The position numbers were made by a program, and so were the translations under genes. From the NCBI GenBank assembly GCA_964629965.1, contig CAZVRZ010000035.1, positions 1 to 39,722 on the forward strand: DNA of 39,722 bases. Direction: 5' to 3'. Under the pieces are notes generated by a model that ran no database searches, was not told the origin of the DNA, and was given only the letters and a program-made list of their open reading frames with translations. The stretch is from CAZVRZ01 sp964629965 (GTDB lineage: Bacteria > Chloroflexota > Anaerolineae > Anaerolineales > UBA4823). Positions 15,696 through 24,520 of the stretch are shown piece after piece; the first letter of the stretch is position 1, and every line of letters begins with the position of its first letter.

Positions 15696-16643
15696 ATGGA
15701 TGAGATACAACAACCGCCGCGAAAATATCATGACTTGAGCGACCTGGAACGCATCCACCAATTGCTAATTGAGGGCCGTAGGGCTGCCAACGGTACATAT
15801 TATGTCCACGTGGGCGATCTGAACTGGTGGCTGTTCTATCGCTATAAAGAGGAAGCCCTGTGGGATTACCTGTATGTGTGGGATGATCCAGAGCATGCTG
15901 ATCGCCTCCTTGCCTGGGCGCTGCTCGACCCGCTTTGGAACACCTTCGATGTATTTCTCCAACCCTGCCTGAAAGCCAGCCTCCTGGCAGAGTCAATCTA
16001 TGCCTGGGCGGAAGCGCAGGCCGAGCAGATCGCCCGCTTGCAGAGCAAAAATGCCATCCGCGTGTTTTGGATCGATCAGCAGGATGCCTATCTGATCGAG
16101 CGCCTGGAAAGCCGAGGATTCGCGTACAACGCTGAAACGGTTTACTTGTCTTGTTCGCTGAATGCATTCCTACCCGCAGCCAACCCGCCGGCAGGATTCC
16201 AGCTACGCTCATGCGACCCGGCAACGGATGCGGTGGAGCGGGCAACAGCCTCGTATGGAGCCTTCGAGAGCTCTCAACCCTTCGACCGCTACCTAGAACG
16301 CATGGTAAACTTTCTACACTCGCCGGTCTTTAACGATGAGCTGAACGTGGTGGCTGCGGCAGCCGACGGGCGCATTGCATCGTTCTGCATAGGCTGGGTT
16401 GATCCGACCAACCGGGTGGGCCTCCTTGAGCCGGTCGGCACGCATCCGGATTTTCAGCGCCTTGGTCTGGGGCGAACCGTCATGCTGGAGACGCTGCACC
16501 GGCTGCAAGAACGCAGGATGCAACAAGCCATGGTCGTCGCCGAAAACGACAACCTGCCTGCGATCAAGTTATACGAGTCGATCGGTTTCCAGATAACGAG
16601 CAAGCTGCTCGAATTTCAACGCAAGTTTCGAATAGGGTTATGA
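15696..16643 (+). CDS. GNAT-family acetyltransferase with extra N-terminal half
   Basis: A 315-residue protein. Residues about 165-310 form a clear GNAT domain: VVAAAADGRIASFCIGWVD, the pyrophosphate-binding stretch GTHPDFQRLGLGRTVM, and AENDNLPAIKLYESIGFQ. Residues 1-160 (DLERIHQLLIEGRR, VHVGDLNWWLFY) look like a divergent second GNAT-type half, as in many double-GNAT proteins of this lineage. The start ATG 15696 has no strong ribosome-binding site, and the next gene starts 13 bases after the stop. Substrate unknown. Confidence 0.85.
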   Translation: MDEIQQPPRKYHDLSDLERIHQLLIEGRRAANGTYYVHVGDLNWWLFYRYKEEALWDYLYVWDDPEHADRLLAWALLDPLWNTFDVFLQPCLKASLLAESIYAWAEAQAEQIARLQSKNAIRVFWIDQQDAYLIERLESRGFAYNAETVYLSCSLNAFLPAANPPAGFQLRSCDPATDAVERATASYGAFESSQPFDRYLERMVNFLHSPVFNDELNVVAAAADGRIASFCIGWVDPTNRVGLLEPVGTHPDFQRLGLGRTVMLETLHRLQERRMQQAMVVAENDNLPAIKLYESIGFQITSKLLEFQRKFRIGL

Positions 16644-16656
16644 GACAAGTTTCAAG

Positions 16657-17916
16657 ATGAGCAATCCACCGATCCAAAAATCACCGCTTCTGAACCGCAT
16701 GTTGGTCTTATTCATGTTTGCTATGATCCTGGCTAACATGGGCAGCAATATGTATGGCCCTTTGCTGGCACTGTATCTCAAATCGCTGAACGCAAACGTG
16801 GTTCAGGTAGGATTGTTCTTCACCCTTTCGCAAATCATCCCGCTGATGCTGCAAATCCTGGGCGGCTGGATATCGGATTCGTTAGGTCGCCTGCGCAGCA
16901 TCGCCATGGGCAGCGTGGCAGGTTTGCTGACGTATGTTGGGCTGATCCTGGCGCCTACCTGGCAGTGGGTGCTGGTAGGCGAAGGTTTCAATGCGATCAC
17001 ACGTTCGCTGATCGGTCCCAGCTTCTCAGCCTTCATCGCAGAACAATCCACCGAACAGAACCGGGCGCGGGTTTTTGGCATCACCGAGACGCTTTTCCTG
17101 ATCGTATCCGTGGTCGGGCCGCCATTAGGCGGCTGGCTGGCCGATGTTTATGGATTTAAACTCATGTTGAGTGTCGCCATGGTTCTATACGCCATTGCTA
17201 CGGTCATCCGGGTAGGAATGGCAAGAGCCGTTACGAACACCGCCACCGCAGCCCCAACAAAGCTCTCCTTATCCAGCCTGCAGAACAACCTGGGCATGAT
17301 GCTTGGATTGATGATAAGCGGCGGGCTGGTTACCTGGATCCTGGTCACTGATGGCATCCGGGATGTTTCATTTTCGTTGTCCTTCAACCTGATGCCATTA
17401 TACATGGGAGATATCGGTGGAATGTCACTCCGCCAGATCGGACTGCTGCAATCGATCTTTGGGATATGTATGATGGTGATCAACATTCCAGCCGGCTGGC
17501 TGGCAGATAAGAAAGGCGAACGCCTGGTTATTTTTCTAGGTTTTTTGCTGCAGTCTGTTTCGCTCTTCATGTTCATTCGCGCCAGTGGTTTCTGGGGGTT
17601 TGCAGTAGCCTGGAGCATTGGCGGGTTGGGAGTAGGTTTGATGTCCCCGGCTTACCAATCCCTGGTCAGCAAGGCCGTGCCCGAGAAAGTGCGCGGCACC
17701 GCGTTTGGCCTGTTCAGCACCAGCCTGGGAGTGGTTTCGCTGCCGGCGCCCGCCATCGGCGCTCAGCTATGGGAACGCGTCAATCCGCGTTTCCCCTTCT
17801 TGCTGACTGCCTGGGCGTCTTTACTGGTGATGGTGCCGGTGTGGTTCAAGTTCAAATTACCCCAGGCAAACGGGCAATCGCCGGAAACATCTACGAAGCG
17901 TTCCGAAGAAAGTTAG
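16657..17916 (+). CDS. Major facilitator superfamily transporter
   Basis: A 419-residue polytopic protein with about 12 membrane helices. The loop after TM2 carries GGWISDSLGRLRSI, the MFS motif A (GxxxDxxGRR), repeated in the second half as AGWLADKKGERLVI. TM5 has VVGPPLGGWLADVYG, like motif C of drug:H+ antiporters. It starts 13 bases after the GNAT gene and is followed by another GNAT gene, so acetylation and export may act on the same class of compounds. The direction and substrate are inferred only from this context. Confidence 0.93.
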   Translation: MSNPPIQKSPLLNRMLVLFMFAMILANMGSNMYGPLLALYLKSLNANVVQVGLFFTLSQIIPLMLQILGGWISDSLGRLRSIAMGSVAGLLTYVGLILAPTWQWVLVGEGFNAITRSLIGPSFSAFIAEQSTEQNRARVFGITETLFLIVSVVGPPLGGWLADVYGFKLMLSVAMVLYAIATVIRVGMARAVTNTATAAPTKLSLSSLQNNLGMMLGLMISGGLVTWILVTDGIRDVSFSLSFNLMPLYMGDIGGMSLRQIGLLQSIFGICMMVINIPAGWLADKKGERLVIFLGFLLQSVSLFMFIRASGFWGFAVAWSIGGLGVGLMSPAYQSLVSKAVPEKVRGTAFGLFSTSLGVVSLPAPAIGAQLWERVNPRFPFLLTAWASLLVMVPVWFKFKLPQANGQSPETSTKRSEES

Positions 17917-17955
17917 ATGTTTTAGCTGAGTCGAAGTTCTGATAAGGAGCAATAC

Positions 17956-19011
17956 ATGAAAACGATAATCGATGAATTGAACGCACAGCCCCACCTTCCA
18001 CCTGTCGAAGACCTGGCCTTTCGCTCTTTTCGAGGCGAAGCAGATTTCCCCGCCATGCTGGCAGTCATTCATGCCAGTAAGGAAGTGGATGGGCGCGAGC
18101 GAGCAGAAACGCTGGCCGATATAGCCAGGAATTACGCCACCCTGGATAACTGCGACCCATCCACCGACATGATCGTAGCTGAAATCCAGGGGCAATTGGT
18201 GGGATACAGCCGGGTGTGGTGGAACCGCGACGATGAAGGCCAGTGGCTGGGATGGGCGGTGGGATATCTCTTGCCGGCCTGGCGCCACCAGGGCATCGGT
18301 CACGCCATGCTCGCTTTCTGCGAACGGCGCCTGAAACAGATCGCCGGGGAGCAATTCCAGGCAGGACAATTGGCAAAGCAGACGCCCTGCTTATACTCAA
18401 CCGAAGTGTTCGACAGCGAGAAAGATTTCCTGTCGCTTTTGAAAAATGCCGGCTACAGCGAAGCGCGTCATGAACATTTGATGGTGCGTCCAAACCTGGA
18501 AAATATTCCCGCAGCGCCCATGCCAGAGGGATTGGAAGTGCGCCCCATCGGACCAGAGCATCTGCAAGCAGTTTGGCGTGCAGACCTGGAGGCCTTTCAA
18601 GACCACTGGGGTTACATTCCACCCACGGAAAAGAATTACCAGGATTGGGTCAACGATCCGCTGACCATTCCCAACCTGTGGCAAGTTGGCTGGGATGGTG
18701 ACCAGGTTGCCGGAATGGTGTTAAACTATATCAATGTGAATGAAAACCAGATCTACCATCGTAAAAGAGGCTATACAGAAGGCATCAGTGTACGGCGGCC
18801 CTGGCGGCGGCGCGGGCTGGCGCGGGCTTTGCTGGTTCGCAGCTTGCATATGCTGAAAGAACTCGGTATGGAAGAAGCCGCCCTGAGCGTAGACAGCCAG
18901 AACTTGAACATGGCTTACCAGTTGTATCAGGATGTGGGTTTCCAGATCGTGGGCGGGTACTCGATCTATCGCAAGGGTTTCACCCTCAGGAGTTCTTTAC
19001 CTGCTGAATAA
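17956..19011 (+). CDS. Tandem two-domain GNAT acetyltransferase
   Basis: A 351-residue protein with two GNAT folds: about 20-170 (GWAVGYLLPAWRHQGIGHAM as acetyl-CoA loop) and about 190-345 (GISVRRPWRRRGLARALL, then VDSQNLNMAYQLYQDVGF). ATG 17956 follows AAGGAG at good spacing. Double-GNAT proteins resemble mycothiol synthase and related enzymes, but the family is broad and no mycothiol genes are near. The C-terminal SLPAE is encoded by a partial repeat B (18992-19004) that runs up to two codons before the stop, a sign that the repeat has altered the gene end. Confidence 0.88.
   Translation: MKTIIDELNAQPHLPPVEDLAFRSFRGEADFPAMLAVIHASKEVDGRERAETLADIARNYATLDNCDPSTDMIVAEIQGQLVGYSRVWWNRDDEGQWLGWAVGYLLPAWRHQGIGHAMLAFCERRLKQIAGEQFQAGQLAKQTPCLYSTEVFDSEKDFLSLLKNAGYSEARHEHLMVRPNLENIPAAPMPEGLEVRPIGPEHLQAVWRADLEAFQDHWGYIPPTEKNYQDWVNDPLTIPNLWQVGWDGDQVAGMVLNYINVNENQIYHRKRGYTEGISVRRPWRRRGLARALLVRSLHMLKELGMEEAALSVDSQNLNMAYQLYQDVGFQIVGGYSIYRKGFTLRSSLPAE
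18992..19004 (+). repeat. Partial repeat B at the end of a GNAT gene
   Basis: GTTCTTTACCTGC, the last 13 bases of the 18-base B unit. It encodes SLPA just before the stop of the two-domain GNAT protein. Confidence 0.6.
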
Positions 19012-19029
19012 AGTCAAACAGGAGCAAAC

Positions 19030-19638
19030 ATGGTTCAGGCAGTGATTTGGGATATCGGTGGGGTGTTGGTGCGCACGGAGGATCGTAGGCCGCGCACCCA
19101 CCTGGCAGAGCGCTTTGGGATGAGTTATGATGAAATGGAAATGCTGGTCTTCGGCGGAGACACCGGGCGGCGCGGCCAGTTGGGTATGATCACCTGGGAA
19201 CAGATTTGGGAACACGTGGCGCAGGAGCTGAAGATCTCTCCGCACGAAATTCCTGCTATCCGGGATGAATTTTTCGGCGGCGACCGGCTGGATAGCGAGC
19301 TGATAGACTATATCCGCTCCCTGCACACCCAATTTCGCACCGGCATCATCACCAATGGGTATGGCTGGGTACGCACTGTTATCCGGGAAGAATGGCAGAT
19401 GGCAGATGCCTTCGATACGATCGTGATCTCGGCAGAAGAAGGCGTGATGAAACCCGCCGCGCTCATTTTCGAGACAGCCCTGCAGCGCCTGGGTGTACTG
19501 CCTGAGGAAGCATTGTTCGTAGACGATGCCATGCCCAACGTGGAAGGCGCCCGAGCTGTGGGCATGCGGGCCGTTCATTTTCGCAGCCCGGCGCAAACCC
19601 TCCATCAATTGAACATCCTGCTGGAATTGCAAGCATAA
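19030..19638 (+). CDS. HAD-superfamily hydrolase (phosphatase-like)
   Basis: A 202-residue HAD subfamily IA protein. Motif I is IWDIGGVLV with nucleophile D8; the usual second Asp is Gly, as in many DxGGV-type members. Motif II is in GIITNGYGW, motif III lysine in GVMKPAALIFETAL, and motif IV is FVDDAMPNVEGARAVGM. The cap is a short helical insert (about 20-85). ATG 19030 follows AGGAG. Related enzymes dephosphorylate small metabolites or act as dehalogenases; nothing here fixes the substrate. It is in the same run as the GNAT and MFS genes, 18 bases after the previous stop. Confidence 0.9.
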   Translation: MVQAVIWDIGGVLVRTEDRRPRTHLAERFGMSYDEMEMLVFGGDTGRRGQLGMITWEQIWEHVAQELKISPHEIPAIRDEFFGGDRLDSELIDYIRSLHTQFRTGIITNGYGWVRTVIREEWQMADAFDTIVISAEEGVMKPAALIFETALQRLGVLPEEALFVDDAMPNVEGARAVGMRAVHFRSPAQTLHQLNILLELQA

Positions 19639-19669
19639 AACCCGTGGACCGCAGGAGGCCATCCGCCCC

Positions 19670-20509
19670 GTGATCGTCTTATCTCACTTTCAAGTGCAAG
19701 CTCTGATCGCTGCCCGGCAGCAAAACCTGCTGGAGGCGCAGGTTTCGCCCGACTTGGGCCTCAGCACCGTGCCGGTTGCAATTGAGCCGCAAGGGGCAGT
19801 CTTCCCCGGAGGAGTCAAGCTAAGCTGGCAAGAGGCCAAGGATATATGCGAGCTGCAGAACAACTGCTTTATCTTCGAACAGGGAACATTTCAAAAAATC
19901 CAATTCTATTCCGAAGAGATCGGGCGCGCTTACAGCCTGTTCCCCACTTCGGGAGCACCCACCATGCTGGTATCTGGCCTGCCCATGCACCGCATTAAGG
20001 ATACCGAACCGCACAGCGACACCTTGGAGAAGGTCAAGAGCATCCGCCCGCTGGTTGGGAATGTGCTGGATACTGCCACCGGCCTGGGATATACGGCCAT
20101 CGAAGCGGCCAAAACCGCCGAACACGTGTTGACCATCGAACTGGACCCGGCCGCGCTGGAAGTGGCTCGACGCAATCCGTGGTCACAGGCGCTATTTGGT
20201 AGCCACATCATCGAACAAGCCATTGGCGACAGCTTCGATGTGGTCGAAGGGTTGGACGACCACGCCTTCAGTCGCATCATCCACGACCCGCCCGTCTTCA
20301 GCCTGGCCGGGCACCTGTATTCGACCGATTTCTACCGTGAACTGCACCGCCTGCTGCGCAGCCACGGCAAGCTGTTTCATTACATAGGCGATCCCGAAAG
20401 CAAGTCTGGACGCAGCGTTACGGCCGGGGTCATCCGGCGCCTGGAACAAGCCGGCTTCCGCACAATCCGGCGCGCCCCGCGCGCCTTTGGCGTGACTGCG
20501 GAGAAGTGA
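19670..20509 (+). CDS. Class I SAM-dependent methyltransferase (COG2521-like)
   Basis: A 279-residue protein starting with GTG 19670 behind GCAGGAGG. SAM-binding motif I is LDTATGLGYTAIEA (about 133-146), the acidic motif II is TIELDPAALEVARRNPW, and motif IV is IIHDPPVFSLAGHLYS. The C-terminal HYIGDPESKSGRS and GVIRRLEQAGF match a family of predicted methyltransferases best known from archaea. The N-terminal ~100 residues precede the Rossmann fold. The substrate of this family is not known to me. Its stop overlaps the region just before the amidase start, so the two are coupled. Confidence 0.85.
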   Translation: MIVLSHFQVQALIAARQQNLLEAQVSPDLGLSTVPVAIEPQGAVFPGGVKLSWQEAKDICELQNNCFIFEQGTFQKIQFYSEEIGRAYSLFPTSGAPTMLVSGLPMHRIKDTEPHSDTLEKVKSIRPLVGNVLDTATGLGYTAIEAAKTAEHVLTIELDPAALEVARRNPWSQALFGSHIIEQAIGDSFDVVEGLDDHAFSRIIHDPPVFSLAGHLYSTDFYRELHRLLRSHGKLFHYIGDPESKSGRSVTAGVIRRLEQAGFRTIRRAPRAFGVTAEK

Positions 20510-20511
20510 AC

Positions 20512-21897
20512 ATGCACCTGACTCACCTTACCCTTTTCCAAGCCGCCAAACTGCTCGCCCGGCGAGAGATTTCGCCGCTGGAATTGACACAGGCCTGCCT
20601 GGATCAAATCGCAAGCCGGGATATCGAGATCAACAGTTTCATCACCTTGACCGCAGAACAGGCTCTGGCCCAGGCTCGCCAGGCAGAAAGAGATATTGGG
20701 CAAGGAAATTACCGCGGGCCGTTGCATGGCATCCCGCTGGCGTTGAAGGACCTGTACGAAACAGCCGGGGTGCGCACCACCGCCGGATCGCGCTTCTTTT
20801 CCGATTACATACCCGAAGCCGATGCCTTCACAGTGACCAGGCTGCGCCAGGCCGGTGCGGTGCTGTTAGGCAAGCTGAACATGCACGAGATCGCCCTGGG
20901 CGTAACCAACGAAAACCCGCATTACGGCGTTTGCCATAACCCCCACGATCTGCAGCACATCTCCGGCGGCTCTTCCGGCGGCTCGGCTGCAGCCCTGGCA
21001 GCCGGTTTCTGCTTTGGCTCGCTGGGCAGCGACACCGGCGGCTCCATCCGTATCCCGGCTTCGCTGTGCGGTGTGGTGGGCTTCAAACCTACCTACGGGC
21101 GAGTCAGCCTGCGCGGGCTCATTCCCTTGAGCTGGAACCTAGACCATGCCGGGCCGCTGGCGCGCAGCGTGCGCGACGCCGCCCTGCTGCTGCAAGCCAT
21201 CGCCGGGTACGATCCCGATGATCCCTATGCCATCGACGCGCCTGTACCCGATTACCTGGTTGATATAGAAGCGGGCATCGGCGGCTGGCGCGTGGCGTTG
21301 GCTGACGATGAATATTTTCGTGAAGTGGAAAGTGAAGTCTGGCAGGCAGTGGATGCGGCCGCGCAGCGTTTCAGCGAGCTGGGTGCGCAGGTTGAGCGGG
21401 TAGCCATGCCCGAATTCCGCCAACTGGCACAGGCCAACGGATTGATGGTAACCAGCGACGCGGCAGCCTACCATGGGCAGCGACTGGCAGAAAATCCACA
21501 AAATTTTGGCGAAGATGTCTTGCAACGCCTGAAGAACGGCGCGGCCTGCACTTCTGGCGAATACATCCTGGCGCGCCGCACACAAACCCTGGCCCACCAC
21601 CGATTCATGCGCTTCTTCGCAAGCTACGACCTGCTGTTAACCCCCGCCACGCCCTGCAGTGCGCCGCCCATCCAGCACAGCGGAGCGGCCGAGCGGGCGC
21701 GCCAATTGACGCGCTTCACCGGCCCCTTCAACCTCGCCGGCCTGCCGGCCATCTCCATGCCGTGCGGCCTGGTGCGGGCAGGCGCCTGCCTGCTGCCAGT
21801 GGGCCTGCAAATCATTGGCAAAGCCTGGGACGAAGCGCGCCTGCTGCGCGCCGCCTGGGCCTTTGAGCAAACCGGTTCTCAAAGCAGCATTTTTTAG
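20512..21897 (+). CDS. Amidase-signature family hydrolase
   Basis: A 461-residue amidase-signature enzyme. The catalytic Ser-cisSer-Lys triad is visible as K79 in PLALKDLYET, S154 in GGSSGGS and S178 in SDTGGSIRIPA. The positions match those of GatA, but length, the central HEIALGVTNENPHYG stretch and the absence of gatB/gatC nearby favour a stand-alone amidase acting on a small amide. ATG 20512 is preferred to GTG 20506 because GGAGA lies seven bases before it. The start is three bases from the methyltransferase stop. The substrate is unknown. Confidence 0.9.
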   Translation: MHLTHLTLFQAAKLLARREISPLELTQACLDQIASRDIEINSFITLTAEQALAQARQAERDIGQGNYRGPLHGIPLALKDLYETAGVRTTAGSRFFSDYIPEADAFTVTRLRQAGAVLLGKLNMHEIALGVTNENPHYGVCHNPHDLQHISGGSSGGSAAALAAGFCFGSLGSDTGGSIRIPASLCGVVGFKPTYGRVSLRGLIPLSWNLDHAGPLARSVRDAALLLQAIAGYDPDDPYAIDAPVPDYLVDIEAGIGGWRVALADDEYFREVESEVWQAVDAAAQRFSELGAQVERVAMPEFRQLAQANGLMVTSDAAAYHGQRLAENPQNFGEDVLQRLKNGAACTSGEYILARRTQTLAHHRFMRFFASYDLLLTPATPCSAPPIQHSGAAERARQLTRFTGPFNLAGLPAISMPCGLVRAGACLLPVGLQIIGKAWDEARLLRAAWAFEQTGSQSSIF

Positions 21898-21906
21898 GAG
21901 CCCGTC

Positions 21907-23148
21907 TTGCGCAAACATCCCATTAAGGTATACCTGTTCCTGGAAGGGGCCGGGGCGCTGTGTTTCTCGATGATCTTCGTCGCCAGCATGGTATACGAGA
22001 TCACGATCGCCAAACTCTCGCCGCTGCAGTTGGTGCTGGTTGGCACCGCGCTGGAAACCACGATCTTTATCTTTGAAATCCCCACCGGCGTGATCGCAGA
22101 TGTGTACAGCCGTCGCCTGTCGGTGATCGCCGGCTACCTGATCATCGGCTGTGGTTTCATCCTCGAAGGCGCCGTACCGCAGTTTTGGGCCATCGCACTG
22201 GGACAGTCGCTGTGGGGGCTGGGCTACACCTTCACCAGCGGCGCAACGCAAGCCTGGATCACCGATGAGATCGGCGAGGCCGCCGCCGGCAAGGCCTTTT
22301 TGCGCGGCAGCCAGGTGGGCAGCATCAGCGGACTGGCAGGATTGGGATTGGGCGTACTGCTGAGCAGGCTGAGCGTCAGCCTGCCCATCTGGCTGGGTGG
22401 CCTGCTGCTGATCATCCTCGGCCTGGTATTGATCCTGATCATGCCCGAACACGGCTTCCAGCCGCGGCCCAAAGAAGAGCGCAGTTCCTGGCAAAGCATG
22501 GCCCGCACACTGAAAGATGGCCTGGGCATGGTCCGGCGCCGTCCTATGCTGCTGACAATTTTGCTGGTCGGGTTGTTTTTCGGCCTTTACAGCGAGGGGT
22601 TCGATCGCCTGTGGACCAAGCACATGCTGGAAGATTTCACCCAACCGCTGGTGGCCTGGATGACGCCGGTCATGTGGGTCGGCGTTGTGGATGTCGGCAG
22701 CAGCCTGCTGCGAGCGCTGGTCTCCGGGATCGTGCGGCGAAGCGTGGATACGACCAACCCAGGCCACATCACCCGCCTCATGTTCCTCTTCACCAGCATT
22801 TTGATCGCCAGCCTGCTCTTTTTTGCCCAGATGGGCGACTGGTTCCTGGGGATGCTGCTGGCGCTGTGGATCATCGGCGCGGCGCGCGGCGTTATCGGTC
22901 CGATCTACACCGCATGGGTCAACCAGCGCCTGGACTCGCGCGTGCGCGCCACCGTCATCTCCATCAGCGGGCAGGTAGATGCCATCGGCCAGATCGCCGG
23001 TGGGCCGGTCATGGGCACTGCCGGGAATTTGCTATCGGTGCGGGCCGCCATCACCCTCTCGGGCCTGCTGCTCTCCCCCGTGCTGGGATTGTTCGCTTAC
23101 GCCAACCGGCGCCAGGAAGAACCGTGCAGCACTGAGAACGAGCCTTGA
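21907..23148 (+). CDS. Major facilitator superfamily transporter
   Basis: A 413-residue transporter with about 12 membrane helices. TTG 21907 is the likely start, seven bases after AGGAG at 21895-21899, and nine bases from the amidase stop. The first half contains IFEIPTGVIADVYSRRLSVIAG, a motif A variant common in tetracycline- and macrolide-type exporters; GATQAWITDEIGEAAAGKAFLRG follows in TM4-5. It closes the co-directional run that begins at 13470. Export of a toxic compound or product is the most likely role, by inference from family and context. Confidence 0.92.
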   Translation: MRKHPIKVYLFLEGAGALCFSMIFVASMVYEITIAKLSPLQLVLVGTALETTIFIFEIPTGVIADVYSRRLSVIAGYLIIGCGFILEGAVPQFWAIALGQSLWGLGYTFTSGATQAWITDEIGEAAAGKAFLRGSQVGSISGLAGLGLGVLLSRLSVSLPIWLGGLLLIILGLVLILIMPEHGFQPRPKEERSSWQSMARTLKDGLGMVRRRPMLLTILLVGLFFGLYSEGFDRLWTKHMLEDFTQPLVAWMTPVMWVGVVDVGSSLLRALVSGIVRRSVDTTNPGHITRLMFLFTSILIASLLFFAQMGDWFLGMLLALWIIGAARGVIGPIYTAWVNQRLDSRVRATVISISGQVDAIGQIAGGPVMGTAGNLLSVRAAITLSGLLLSPVLGLFAYANRRQEEPCSTENEP

Positions 23149-23202
23149 TCAGGCTGCCCGTAGGCGGCAAGATGCATGATCATTTTTAGGAGATTGATGC
23201 AG

Positions 23203-23216
23203 GGAAAACGTTTTCC
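23203..23216. promoter_or_regulatory. Perfect 14-base palindrome between convergent genes
   Basis: GGAAAACGTTTTCC, flanked by CAG and TG and followed by TTTTGAT. It lies between the MFS gene and the 3' end of the lipoprotein gene, so a terminator is likelier than an operator. Confidence 0.45.
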
Positions 23217-23247
23217 TGTTTTGATAAATTTCTGCTGTTCTGATCAG

Positions 23248-24357
23248 CTACGGCAACTGAGGCCACAAGTTCACGGGGGTATCAATACAAACCACCTCAT
23301 TCGGAGCCTTGAAAGCCTCGTAAAAATCATCTTCGCTCAAGGTTGTCTTTTCTTCAAGAGGTTCGAAATACTCGATCGTGTTTGCCCTCAATCCAGAATC
23401 GTGTTTATTTCGTGAAGCAACTTTCAACCATTGATCATCGCTTTGCGGCGACCAGGTTCGCACTCTCAAAAAGCCCTGAGTTGGGCAACTATGATAATTT
23501 CCATCGATCATTTCATAGTCGCTGATGTACTCAACCAGGAAGCCTGCTTGAGTGTAAATCATCACCAGGGTAAACTCATCATAATCGGCTCTGGCAAAAG
23601 GATCATGAGGTATTGGGAGGATCAGAATATGATCGGGTTTTCCATACATCGAAAGAACTTGCGGTACCTGATAGTAACGCACAAGATCATTATAATCCGC
23701 ATCATCAAAAACAACTCTATCATCCCGGGAAAGAAGTGTTTCTAAATCAAGCTGCTCAACAAATCCTTCGCTATCATAATATATCAAGCTGACCAGGAAC
23801 TCGATATGATCCAACACGGGGAAAAAACTCAAGCTACCAGTATGCCTTGTTTCATCATCACCACGACCAGTCGAGAAATTAGCACCCGACACCCGGCCAA
23901 AGCAATCGAAATAATCCTTACGCGACTGCGTGTCCGTCACACCCGGCGTCAATCCCCACAAACAGGGCAAGCGGCAACTGCCATTATTTGCCATCAAGCT
24001 ATACAGCAGTCCCTCTGCCTCAGTAGCCGATATTGTGGGTTGAGTAGTCCGGGTGACTGTTATAGCGGGCTTCGGTATGAGCGTTGGCTTGTGGGTCACT
24101 GTATTGGTTGGTGCAACTGTAAGCGCATCGCTGGGCGCGATGGCAGATGTCGCGTTCAAACTTGGCATGGGCGTTGCCGTGGGTGGGATGGGTGTGCGCG
24201 AAGTCACAGGCGGCAGCGGCGCCATGGCCATGGGTGCTTTATAGCCTGCACAAGCAGATAAACAGCATAAGAACAAAACCGACAACAGGATCAACCTTGG
24301 GTTTTTCAATTTGGCTCCAGTGAAAGAATCCTTAAATCCTTGCCCCGCCCGAATCAT
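23248..24357 (-). CDS. Lipoprotein with Pro/Thr-rich linker, function unknown
   Basis: The frame is open up to 24432, but ATG 24355-24357 gives a normal lipoprotein signal: NPRLILLSVLFLCCLSAC with a lipobox cysteine. This is followed by a Pro/Thr-rich linker (about residues 45-115) and a globular domain starting NNGSCRLPCLWGLTPGVTD, which contains paired cysteines. The domain ends with CIDTPVNLW. Such linker-plus-CxLPCxWG lipoproteins are common in Anaerolineae-type genomes, to my recollection, with no known role. A TACAAT (minus strand, 24378-24373) lies only about 15 bases before the ATG, so the start could be later or the mRNA nearly leaderless. Base composition is more AT-rich than neighbours. 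Confidence 0.75.
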   Translation of the reverse strand: MIRAGQGFKDSFTGAKLKNPRLILLSVLFLCCLSACAGYKAPMAMAPLPPVTSRTPIPPTATPMPSLNATSAIAPSDALTVAPTNTVTHKPTLIPKPAITVTRTTQPTISATEAEGLLYSLMANNGSCRLPCLWGLTPGVTDTQSRKDYFDCFGRVSGANFSTGRGDDETRHTGSLSFFPVLDHIEFLVSLIYYDSEGFVEQLDLETLLSRDDRVVFDDADYNDLVRYYQVPQVLSMYGKPDHILILPIPHDPFARADYDEFTLVMIYTQAGFLVEYISDYEMIDGNYHSCPTQGFLRVRTWSPQSDDQWLKVASRNKHDSGLRANTIEYFEPLEEKTTLSEDDFYEAFKAPNEVVCIDTPVNLWPQLP

Positions 24358-24457
24358 ATTACTTATCACTCTATTGTACAACAAAGCGATCCGGTGGGCT
24401 GACCTTCCGCTGCCAGTGGATAATTTGTCCAATGCAGAGGTATTGACTCATACCCTA

Positions 24458-24466
24458 TGCTATAAT
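24458..24466 (+). promoter_or_regulatory. Extended -10 promoter for the lipoprotein gene at 24521
   Basis: TGC plus perfect TATAAT, 55 bases before the ATG. TTGACT lies upstream at 24443-24448 but only 12 bases away, too close to act as the usual -35. Confidence 0.55.
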
Positions 24467-24520
24467 CTACTCATGGGAATTTAATGTAGCCAGTCAACCT
24501 GCCAGATTATGGAGGAAACC

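Noticed and set aside
20512..21897. gatA (tRNA amidotransferase subunit A)
   Set aside because: The catalytic residue positions fit GatA, but there is no gatB or gatC nearby and the central region looks like a general amidase.
21637..22767. A 376-residue frame antisense to the amidase and MFS genes
   Set aside because: It spans two well-supported genes on the other strand, and its Gln/Ala/His-rich composition is typical of an antisense shadow in GC-rich DNA.
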